Part shown: positions 31,515-37,134 of the stretch, in pieces | Layout of the letters: every line of letters starts with the position of its first letter | How positions within the stretch are numbered: the first letter of the stretch is position 1 | Virus record (IMG/VR): IMGVR_UViG_3300046004_001992 | Coordinates: 1-37,134 of that record | Strand: one strand, 5' to 3' | From: a virus | Length of the DNA: 37,134 bases | The notes under the pieces: generated by a model | What the model was told of the DNA's origin: nothing | Databases searched by the model: none | Seen by the model: only the letters and a program-made list of their open reading frames with translations | Made by a program: the position numbers and the translations under genes

Positions 31515-32434
31515 GCAATGAATGTTTTTGCTGCAACAACTTCTGGAGCTGGCAGAATATCGTTAATAATTAAGTGATTTTGCGCCTTGGATAAGTACGA
31601 ATTTCCCATTGCTTCATAGTTTGAAATCTGTTGGTGAATTTTATCCGTGTTACCAGGAACATAAATTTGTTGATCAGTGTCTTTATCAGCTGTGTTTTCA
31701 ATCAAGCCTTGTGGCGTTAATTTAACCAGCGATTTCTTGAACGCATTGGCAACTGTGAAATTTACCAGCGCATTCTTTGTGAATTTCAAAGCAATTTCTT
31801 TGGCTGGCTTGTCGCCATCATCTGGAATGGTTCCAATGAATTCATTCACAATCGCATCCGTCAAAATTGCACGCAAATTGAAATCAATCGCTTCTTCTTG
31901 CTGTTGTGCCAATAAGGGAAACAACAAAAAAGGGCGTGCCATGTGCTGTAAAAGGTTGAATTCCTTGGTGGTTTTGATAATCAAGGAATTGCGCAACAAA
32001 AACGCTTGTTCCAATTCATAATCAGGAAATTCACTTGGATTGCTTTCAATGGTGCGAATCAATTCAGAAATGTAGATTTCACCCGATTCTATGTAAGAAT
32101 TATCAGCTTTTTTGACTTGCCCGGAATAAGCTGCTTTTGAATTTTCATTTTCAGTGCGCAAGATTCCTAAATCACTAACTTGGATTTCCCCTGTTTGTGA
32201 CCATTGAAACATTGAAAATGAAATAACAGCACCTTCAATGTGTTTTTTTGCGTTAACAATCACATCTTCTTCGCTGGTATTTGCTAAGATTGTTTCACAA
32301 AATTCTGTGGAAAAATACTTATTAATAAAGTTAGAAAACGCTTTGATTTCGTGTGGATTCAGCCTTGAAGCAGTAAAAGAATTAGCAACATTTTGGTAAC
32401 GTTGAATTTGAGCTGTTGAAGTAATTATTGCCAT
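31511..32434 (-). CDS. Putative head-tail connector / head completion protein
   Basis: A 307-residue helical protein directly after the portal gene, sharing one base with its stop (TAATG). It resembles in place and composition the head-completion genes (DUF6712-type) next to portals in Bacteroidota phages. The N-terminus is SSTAQIQRYQNVANSFTASR-like and helical. The middle has FSMFQWSQTGEIQVSDLGI, and the long C-terminal helices end in a hydrophobic motif. I did not identify a definite family. An alternative is a virion-internal protein. Confidence 0.5.
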   Translation of the reverse strand: MAIITSTAQIQRYQNVANSFTASRLNPHEIKAFSNFINKYFSTEFCETILANTSEEDVIVNAKKHIEGAVISFSMFQWSQTGEIQVSDLGILRTENENSKAAYSGQVKKADNSYIESGEIYISELIRTIESNPSEFPDYELEQAFLLRNSLIIKTTKEFNLLQHMARPFLLFPLLAQQQEEAIDFNLRAILTDAIVNEFIGTIPDDGDKPAKEIALKFTKNALVNFTVANAFKKSLVKLTPQGLIENTADKDTDQQIYVPGNTDKIHQQISNYEAMGNSYLSKAQNHLIINDILPAPEVVAAKTFIA

Positions 32435-33747
32435 TAGTTCACGATTTTAGTTCCTGATTTATCTTCATTCAAGGTAGTTGGCACAATGTGTTCGAAAGTC
32501 CATTTCACGTTGCTTGGCCATTGGTTCACAATTCCAACCGTTCGCAAAGGTTTCAACACAATCATTTGTTCGGCATAAGAAGCGGAAATGGTGTTATCCA
32601 TTCCAACACGCTTATCACTTCCAGAACCTGCGCCCATCGAATTTGATTGTGTGCTGATATTCGCCAAAGAAACATCCACGCCAATTGCACGCGCTGTTTG
32701 CATATCCGCTTCTTGCAACGAAGTTAGGAACTGATCTTTTTTGATTGGATCTTTTAGCTCGGTAATTTTCCAACCTGAAATTTCCTTTCCTGTTGCTTGA
32801 TGGATGCCAAAGTGCGAATAAAAATTTCTTCCAGCATTATCATTTCCTTGCAAGTAAGTATTCATTTCATCCATCTTGGCATCTTGCAATGTTTTCTTTT
32901 CGGCTGGTGTTTTCGTGTTCCAATCCTTGTAAATCTTTTCCCAGTAATCATAAGGAATTTCAATGTGGTAACGCAAATTGAATCCGTTGTTGTTGATTTT
33001 GTTCATCAAAATCGGAACAGAAAGCGAATAATCAAGCCATCCATTTGTTTCAAACAATCCAATGTGTTGTGGCACGGCATAAAGTGTGCGCCCTGGTGAT
33101 GGCAAATTATTGTGTGTGATAAATTTCTTTTTGAATTTCAAAACTTCTTCCCTGCGAATGGAATAATCATCCAAGAAATTAACTTCAGTAAAATCAGCCG
33201 CACGTTCTGACCAATTGGAATTGATACGCACGTTTTTAATGATGTTATTTTCAATCAATCCAAAGCGGCAAAATTCAGCTTCTTGATGCCAAATATTTAC
33301 GATTTTATCATTTTTGGTATTGAAAATAAATTCACAGAAAAGATTATTGTACATCTTCAAATCCATCCAGCGTTCAAGCATTATCAATTCCAAATCATTG
33401 TTCAAAATGAAATCTTCAATTGCTGGAATGGCTGAATAATCGCGTTCGATTCCTTTTGCTGTTCTGATTTCACGGTAATATTGTGGACCACGACCGAAAA
33501 GCGTTGTTGCCATTTTGATTAAAAGCGGATAGGCAGTTGTTGTTTTCTCCAGCTTTTGGCGTTGCTCGGTTGGTTTTAGGTTGTTAGCACCCCAATTTTG
33601 CATTGGTGTACCTTGAACGTAAGGAGTTGAAATTGATGTTGCTGGTTTTGTTGCGGCATCAGCTGCCAAAGAAACAACCGCGCCACCACCGTGCAGAATT
33701 GCAAAATGTTCGCCAACATATTCAACTGAATTATTTTCTGGATTCAT
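32434..33747 (-). CDS. Portal protein (putative)
   Basis: A 437-residue protein with portal-like features: a loop region (FGRGPQYYREIRTAKGIERD) in the first third, EFIFNTKNDKIVNIWHQEAEF in the middle, and a C-terminal GAGSGSDKRVGMDNTISA motif, close to the SGTDKRE-type segment of Bacteroidota phage portals. The portal forms the DNA gate, the packaging motor dock and the tail attachment site. The start overlaps the upstream stop as ATGA. It is separated from the terminase by the window edge or join, so in a circular map the small-gene operon lies between them. Confidence 0.75.
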   Translation of the reverse strand: MNPENNSVEYVGEHFAILHGGGAVVSLAADAATKPATSISTPYVQGTPMQNWGANNLKPTEQRQKLEKTTTAYPLLIKMATTLFGRGPQYYREIRTAKGIERDYSAIPAIEDFILNNDLELIMLERWMDLKMYNNLFCEFIFNTKNDKIVNIWHQEAEFCRFGLIENNIIKNVRINSNWSERAADFTEVNFLDDYSIRREEVLKFKKKFITHNNLPSPGRTLYAVPQHIGLFETNGWLDYSLSVPILMNKINNNGFNLRYHIEIPYDYWEKIYKDWNTKTPAEKKTLQDAKMDEMNTYLQGNDNAGRNFYSHFGIHQATGKEISGWKITELKDPIKKDQFLTSLQEADMQTARAIGVDVSLANISTQSNSMGAGSGSDKRVGMDNTISASYAEQMIVLKPLRTVGIVNQWPSNVKWTFEHIVPTTLNEDKSGTKIVN

Positions 33748-34058
33748 AGCATTACGCGTTTATCATTGAACATTAAAATCAAAGGCAAATGAACAGGCTT
33801 CAATGAAGAAGTAGGTCTATCACCCATATATAAAGTAAAAATTCGTGTGAAATTAGAATAGTGATTGCGCTTTTTGACTTTCAAATCTTGTACCGCTTCA
33901 GTTGAAGATCGTTCTGTTTTTTGCTTGGTAACTTTTCCAGTAATTGTTCGCAATTTTCCGCCAGTCTTGCGCATAATATCCAGCGAAACATATTGGATTT
34001 TCACCAATTCGCCAGCGTCAATTGCTTCCACTACTTTTTCAAATCGAATCACATTCAT
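33744..34058 (-). CDS. Hypothetical protein (104 aa), first gene of the portal unit
   Basis: Unknown function. I start at 34058 (MNVIRFEKVVEAIDAGELVK), 4 nt after the late element GATTTTTG; upstream starts would lie in the promoter and terminator. The protein is basic with beta strands (VKIQYVSLDIM) and a Lys-rich middle (LRTITGKVTKQKTERSST, DLKVKKRNHYSNF). The C-terminus LYMGDRPTSSLKPVHLPLIL has several prolines. It may bind DNA or act in head assembly. Confidence 0.6.
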   Translation of the reverse strand: MNVIRFEKVVEAIDAGELVKIQYVSLDIMRKTGGKLRTITGKVTKQKTERSSTEAVQDLKVKKRNHYSNFTRIFTLYMGDRPTSSLKPVHLPLILMFNDKRVML

Positions 34059-34062
34059 AGTA

Positions 34063-34097
34063 CAAAAATCAAAGATTTTGAGCGGAAATATAATGAC
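34063..34097 (-). promoter_or_regulatory. Candidate late promoter B (portal unit)
   Basis: Minus-strand GTC (34097-34095), 24 nt, GATTTTTG (34070-34063), 4 nt, ATG at 34058. It is directly downstream of the terminator at 34098-34128, whose T-run ends at the GTC. It has the same spacing as the other three copies. Confidence 0.7.
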
Positions 34098-34128
34098 AAA
34101 AAAAAGCCACCTTTTCAGATGGCTTTTC
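34098..34128 (-). terminator. Intrinsic terminator upstream of the portal unit
   Basis: AAAAGCCA (34102-34109) pairs with TGGCTTTT (34120-34127). The minus-strand stem is followed by eight T. It closes the 36956-34174 early operon and would terminate transcripts from the TATATTTG promoter at 34175 after about 72 nt. It shares AAGCAGGAAAAGC flank features with the terminator at 15130-15160. Confidence 0.85.
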
Positions 34129-34173
34129 CTGCTTTCCATTTTTACCTAAATTAAAGTATGACACTATTGGGAT

Positions 34174-34455
34174 TCAAATATACAAGTTTTTTGGTAAAAT
34201 CAAATAAATTGCGAAAACTGTTGCAACGAATAAAATCAGAAATCCAAGAATGAATAATAAGAAGGCGAAAATGTTTTCAATGTAGGTTTCTGAATCATTT
34301 TGTTTCAATCCGTTTTCAAGAAATTCAATTTCATCTTTGATTAGGATTGCAGATTCAGAATCGGGCGCAATATCGCCTTCAACTACTAAAAATTGATACG
34401 ACTTTCTTAATTTTTCAAGCCTTTGATTGATTGGATGGTTGGGTTTTAGGTTCAT
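34174..34455 (-). CDS. Membrane-anchored hypothetical protein (93 aa)
   Basis: An N-terminal helical, polar region (NHPINQRLEKLRKSYQFLVV, acidic middle) followed by a C-terminal hydrophobic helix (about residues 62-86, FAFLLFILGFLILFVATVFA). This is a tail-anchored inner membrane protein with most of the chain in the cytoplasm. Unknown function. It overlaps the 34415 gene by 41 nt, unusually long for this genome. A promoter (34175-34203) lies inside its 3' end. Confidence 0.55.
   Translation of the reverse strand: MNLKPNHPINQRLEKLRKSYQFLVVEGDIAPDSESAILIKDEIEFLENGLKQNDSETYIENIFAFLLFILGFLILFVATVFAIYLILPKNLYI
34175..34203 (-). promoter_or_regulatory. TATATTTG promoter upstream of terminator 34098-34128
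   Basis: Minus-strand TATATTTG (34182-34175) with TTTG (34204-34201) and an 18-nt spacer, an excellent match to the Bacteroidota consensus. It overlaps the 3' end of the 34174 gene. Its transcript would be about 72 nt before the terminator, so it may make a small RNA or be used with antitermination. Confidence 0.6.
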
Positions 34456-34609
34456 AATTTTGACATTTAAGGATTAATTTGGGGTATAAATCTAATTTTC
34501 TTCTGGCTTCCAATTCACTATCCGCATCAATGAAGCGATAAACAATTTTTTGTTTCAGTTTTCCGTCAACAGGAACAAAGTTTTTAACTGTGAATTTGAA
34601 GGTTGCCAT
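34415..34609 (-). CDS. Hypothetical small protein (64 aa)
   Basis: Unknown function. A short basic protein with a beta-type start (ATFKFTVKNFVPVDGKLKQK), then a helical RFIDADSELEARRKLDLYPK segment and a polar C-terminus. It follows the methyltransferase gene by 20 bp and overlaps the tail-anchored gene. Short ORF and long overlap lower confidence. Confidence 0.55.
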   Translation of the reverse strand: MATFKFTVKNFVPVDGKLKQKIVYRFIDADSELEARRKLDLYPKLILKCQNYEPKTQPSNQSKA

Positions 34610-34629
34610 TTTATTTTCTGAATTTGTTT

Positions 34630-35397
34630 TTAAATATTTTCGACAAATGGAATTTTTAAACTACTTGAGAAAAACTTAAATCTTATTTCTTGATTTTTAA
34701 AATGAGTTTCATTTTTTTCAATTCCATAGAAATCAAACCCTAAATCATAGCTTGCAATTCTATGAGATCCAGAACCTAAATGAGTATCTAAAATTTTCCA
34801 ATCTTTTTTACAATAACGATTTAAAAAGTACCGATACAATTTAATGGGCTTTTCTGTTGGATGAATTCGTTTTTGATTTAGTTTTTTATTTGCTTGCTGG
34901 ATCCATCCATTATTTTCTGAAACGCCTTGCATCATACCATTCCACATAAACTGATAAATATATGTAGGCTCATTAAATGATGACCAAGCTAATTCAAAAT
35001 CATTAAATGAATTGTCACCATTGCATTTATCCCAAATTATCCAACCAAAAGGATTATCAATTATAAATTGTTCAATTTCGTTTCTTCTTGGTGTTTTAAA
35101 AGGCTTAACATTTTTAAAAGTAAAATAATTAGCACCCCAAATAATTTGATTTTCTGAAACGCGAAACAACTCATTAAAATAATCTTCATTAGGTATTTCC
35201 CAAGTATCTGTTTTATCGTATTCCCTTCTTTTAATTTTTGTTGTGCTTATTTTCTTCCCATAAAAACCGCGCTTTTCTGGTCCCGAAAAATAAGGAGGAT
35301 CAACATTTGCCAAATTAAAAAAAGCGTTACTAAACTTCGGTAGTTCTTGTAAGCAATCACCAAAAATAGAAATTGAATCTGGTACCAGCTTTTTCAT
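34630..35397 (-). CDS. DNA methyltransferase (N6-adenine / N4-cytosine type, beta class)
   Basis: A 255-residue S-adenosylmethionine-dependent enzyme of the N6_N4_Mtase family. The catalytic DPPY motif is at VDPPYFSG (about 32-39). HPTEKPIKLYRYFL (about 180) and the cofactor-binding motif DTHLGSGSHRIASYDLGFD (about 203-221) follow in the usual beta-class order. No restriction endonuclease partner is encoded nearby, so it is an orphan, likely masking phage DNA from host restriction or controlling gene expression. It overlaps the upstream gene by 4 nt (ATGA). Confidence 0.88.
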   Translation of the reverse strand: MKKLVPDSISIFGDCLQELPKFSNAFFNLANVDPPYFSGPEKRGFYGKKISTTKIKRREYDKTDTWEIPNEDYFNELFRVSENQIIWGANYFTFKNVKPFKTPRRNEIEQFIIDNPFGWIIWDKCNGDNSFNDFELAWSSFNEPTYIYQFMWNGMMQGVSENNGWIQQANKKLNQKRIHPTEKPIKLYRYFLNRYCKKDWKILDTHLGSGSHRIASYDLGFDFYGIEKNETHFKNQEIRFKFFSSSLKIPFVENI

Positions 35398-36209
35398 TTT
35401 TCAGGATTTGATTTAATATTCTGTTCTGATAATCTATCCAGCTCAAACATCACCGTGAACCAGTTTTGTTTTGCTTGATCTTCGTAATTTCCGAAAACGC
35501 CAGTATGTGACAAATCCAACAAGGTACCAGCCCAACCGCGATCATCCATTTTGATTTTGCCGCTTGATTCTGCAAAAATATACTTCAGCATTTTGAATCG
35601 CTGTTCACGAACTGATTTGAAATAAATGAAATTTGCCACCAACAGATTCAACGGTAATTTCTTGAAATCTTCAATTCTTGATTTGCATCTTTCCGCATTG
35701 AATTCTTCGCGAATGTCGTTGTTCCATTTGGCTGATTTTCGGAAAGCTGTTAAATCTGTGCGCTCTGGTCGATACATATATGACATCATCACCGCTAATT
35801 GTTCTGCATCCTTTCCATTTGAAGCCTTTACAAATGCTGTTTCAATCAACGTGAATTCTTCAATGGTGCATTTTGACATTAAACCAACTGGACCATAAAA
35901 AGGCACTTTGCCAACCAATACTGAAGGCAACAATTGACCAATCAAAAGCGGTTCTTCCAAGAACACAAAATCCAAGTGTGGCAAAATATCAACCCATTCG
36001 CTGGCTGTGATTTTGTTGGTGTATCTGAAAGGCACATCGGAAAGGATTCTGAAAGCTGCAATTCGCAAAGCATTGTATTCTACGGCTGTGGCTTGCTTGT
36101 TTATGAATTGCGATAAGAGTTGGCAAACATTGATAAATTCAAGTTGCGTAAATTCTGAATAGGAAGATTTTAGGTGATATTCTTCGGAGTTGATTTTAAT
36201 TTTTTTCAT
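35394..36209 (-). CDS. Hypothetical protein (271 aa) upstream of methyltransferase
   Basis: Unknown function. I start at 36209 (MKKIKINSEEYHLKSSYSEF), which overlaps the upstream gene by 14 nt. The first part has LLSQFINKQATAVEYNALRI and a hydrophobic WVDILPHLDFVFLEEPLLIG. The second part has AVMMSYMYRPERTDLTAFRK and basic WNNDIREEFNAERCKSRIED. The C-terminus has repeated aromatic residues. It resembles phage genes of unknown role in Bacteroidota genomes; its place before the methyltransferase suggests a link, but nothing proves it. Confidence 0.65.
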   Translation of the reverse strand: MKKIKINSEEYHLKSSYSEFTQLEFINVCQLLSQFINKQATAVEYNALRIAAFRILSDVPFRYTNKITASEWVDILPHLDFVFLEEPLLIGQLLPSVLVGKVPFYGPVGLMSKCTIEEFTLIETAFVKASNGKDAEQLAVMMSYMYRPERTDLTAFRKSAKWNNDIREEFNAERCKSRIEDFKKLPLNLLVANFIYFKSVREQRFKMLKYIFAESSGKIKMDDRGWAGTLLDLSHTGVFGNYEDQAKQNWFTVMFELDRLSEQNIKSNPEK

Positions 36210-36630
36210 TGAATGATTTTTCAAGTTGTTTTAATTCTAATTCAAGTAGTTCAATTTTATCCAAGGCACGCTTATAATTAAAATCATCTTCAATTGGAAA
36301 TAAGCTTGACCAAGAATTTTCGAATTTAATAAGCTTATTTTTGAATTCTGTTATTTTAGATTTCTTGGAACGAATTTTTCCTTGAATAATTTCTTGCAAA
36401 GTTTTACCAGTTGCAGGCTCGTTTCCCCAAAATACTTGAACCTCAAATTTTGGATATTTAACTTGAAGTAATGCAGCTCGGTATTTAAAATACCAATCAT
36501 ATTTCAATCTCAAATCCCATTTTAAACCTGACCAAGAAAGAAACTCTATTGATTCTCTTTTTGAATTAATCACTTTAATGTTGAAAAAGTGAACAACATC
36601 TGAAACGCTGGAAATATTTGGGTTTTTCAT
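36196..36630 (-). CDS. Hypothetical protein (144 aa)
   Basis: Unknown function. The N-terminal half has aromatic-rich, strand-like segments (WSGLKWDLRLKYDWYFKYRA, KYPKFEVQVFWGNEPATGKT). Note that ATGKT superficially resembles a P-loop but lacks the full Walker A pattern. The C-terminal 45 residues form a Lys/Glu/Leu coiled coil (ALDKIELLELELKQLEKSF). It is followed closely by the next gene. It may pair with its neighbours in the early unit. Confidence 0.65.
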   Translation of the reverse strand: MKNPNISSVSDVVHFFNIKVINSKRESIEFLSWSGLKWDLRLKYDWYFKYRAALLQVKYPKFEVQVFWGNEPATGKTLQEIIQGKIRSKKSKITEFKNKLIKFENSWSSLFPIEDDFNYKRALDKIELLELELKQLEKSFNEKN

Positions 36631-36683
36631 TTTCGAATCGACATTAGTTAATATCCAGGTATTATTTAAATGATTTTTTTAGA

Positions 36684-36739
36684 TTGGATAACAAAGCCTA
36701 AGCGAGATTAAAACCATCGCTTAGCCAACTGTTATCCAA
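36684..36739. other. Nested double hairpin between the first two genes of the right-end operon
   Basis: TTGGATAACA (36684-36693) pairs with TGTTATCCAA (36730-36739), a perfect 10-bp outer stem. Inside it CTAAGCGA (36698-36705) pairs with TCGCTTAG (36717-36724), a perfect 8-bp inner stem. An asymmetric internal loop separates the two. The outer arm overlaps the stop codon (TAA at 36734-36732) of the 36956 gene. No T-run follows on either strand, so it is not an ordinary terminator. It may be an RNA-structure control element, a processing site or a recombination site. Confidence 0.7.
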
Positions 36740-36956
36740 CAATCCACCAAACCAAACCCCACACAATCACATTCACAATTGCCATTCCAAGAAACATCAA
36801 CAAAATACCAGCTTTTTTATAACCTGATTTCATTGTTCGGGATTCATAAGCAAAAGAATACACTGAATAGATTTTGCGCAAGCGGAAAATAAACAGAAAC
36901 ATTCCGAAGAAAAGCCAAATAATTAGCTTGAATAATTTTAAGATTTTCGTTTTCAT
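36732..36956 (-). CDS. Small membrane protein (74 aa), first gene of the right-end operon
   Basis: I start at 36956 (MKTKILKLFKLIIWLFFGMF) because the TATATTTG box lies at 36974-36981, so a start at 36989 would lie upstream of the transcript. The protein has two hydrophobic segments (LFKLIIWLFFGMFLFIFRL, then GILLMFLGMAIVNVIVWGLV) separated by a basic polar loop. Unknown function. As the first gene after an early promoter it may act on the host membrane, for instance in superinfection exclusion. Confidence 0.6.
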   Translation of the reverse strand: MKTKILKLFKLIIWLFFGMFLFIFRLRKIYSVYSFAYESRTMKSGYKKAGILLMFLGMAIVNVIVWGLVWWIVG

Positions 36957-36973
36957 AAATTGATTTTTTTCGA

Positions 36974-37020
36974 CAAATATAAAATACAAAAATGAATTAA
37001 ATGAATTAAAATTGAATTAA
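36974..37020 (-). promoter_or_regulatory. Early promoter P1 with three TTAATTCA repeats
   Basis: Minus-strand TATATTTG (36981-36974) followed by TCGAAAAAAA. Upstream, TTAATTCA (TGAATTAA on the + strand) occurs at 36993-37000, 37002-37009 and 37013-37020 in 9- and 11-bp steps. It matches P2 at 30668-30711 in box sequence, downstream flank and triple repeat. It drives the 36956-34174 operon. Confidence 0.7.
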
Positions 37021-37115
37021 TTTGTTTTTTGAAGTCATTTTTTTAGGTTAAAAAATTAACTATCACATTTTTAAGCACTTACAAAATAAATTTTTAAAAA
37101 TAAATCCAAGAAAAA

Positions 37116-37128
37116 AGCGCGGCTGTGT
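37116..37128. repeat. 13-bp terminal direct repeat, right copy
   Basis: Second copy of AGCGCGGCTGTGT, 37110 bp from the left copy (6-18) and followed by CTTCCT. If the two are the same site, a circle of 37110 bp results and the terminase gene would be followed directly by early promoter P1 after about 180 bp of non-coding DNA. Confidence 0.7.
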
Positions 37129-37134
37129 CTTCCT

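Noticed and set aside
36196-36630. Possible P-loop ATPase (ATGKT) in the 144-residue protein
   Set aside because: The GxxxxGK[ST] pattern does not form a full Walker A in a strand-loop-helix context and no Walker B is visible.
1-37134. Temperate phage or transposable (Mu-like) phage
   Set aside because: No integrase, transposase, excisionase or clear repressor was recognisable in any gene; the paired terminal repeats alone do not prove integration.
1-37134. tRNA genes, CRISPR arrays, diversity-generating retroelements
   Set aside because: No cloverleaf with anticodon, no regularly spaced repeat array, and no reverse transcriptase motif were seen.

Overview
The window looks like a complete or nearly complete genome of a tailed double-stranded DNA phage of a Bacteroidota (Flavobacterium-like) host. 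The evidence is AT-rich DNA, about 46 tightly packed genes with 4 to 30 bp overlaps, no Shine-Dalgarno leaders (A-rich leaders instead), and promoters with the Bacteroidota -7 consensus TAnnTTTG. It carries a large terminase, portal, S49 protease-scaffold fusion, major capsid protein, tail tube candidate, a 1240-residue tape measure, tail tip and fibre proteins and an endolysin. No tail sheath is recognisable, so a siphovirus is most likely. No integrase, transposase, excisionase or clear lysogeny repressor was recognised. A 13-bp GC-rich direct repeat lies 5 to 6 bp from each end of the window, so the molecule may be circular or circularly permuted.

Layout, read mainly on the minus strand, from the right end: (1) 36956-34174, a small-gene operon with a DNA methyltransferase; (2) 34058-30810, portal, a putative connector and a holin-like membrane cluster; (3) 30643-19562, an early or replication region with a primase-helicase, a DnaA-domain-IV-like protein, ASCH-like and DUF4406-like proteins, an HNH-like protein and many small unknowns; (4) 15309-19531 on the PLUS strand, a tail-completion candidate and the tape measure; (5) 15087-8035, tail tip, fibre and endolysin; (6) 7515-6675, two unknown genes; (7) 6535-88, protease-scaffold, major capsid, tail tube, terminases. 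A 520-bp gene-free stretch (7516-8034) holds repeats of AAAAGCGG around an AT-only tract and is the best origin candidate.

The most notable result is a regulatory code read directly from the sequence. All four structural transcription units (starts at 6535, 15087, 15309 and 34058) have the same bipartite element, GTC-N24-GAWTTTTG, ending 4 or 5 nt before the start codon. This is a candidate phage late promoter giving nearly leaderless mRNAs. By contrast, the two early operons (starts at 36956 and 30643) begin with TATATTTGTC preceded by three tandem copies of TTAATTCA. A third promoter class at 25176-25219 carries a perfect 11-bp inverted repeat over its -33 box. Two of the late promoters lie immediately downstream of intrinsic terminators, which themselves follow short TATATTTG promoters; these cassettes could make 70 to 85 nt RNAs.

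Several genes are divergent in informative ways: a primase that kept one of four zinc ligands, an HNH protein without its histidines, and a capsid protein with a signal-peptide-like N-terminus encoded next to a signal-peptide-peptidase-type protease.
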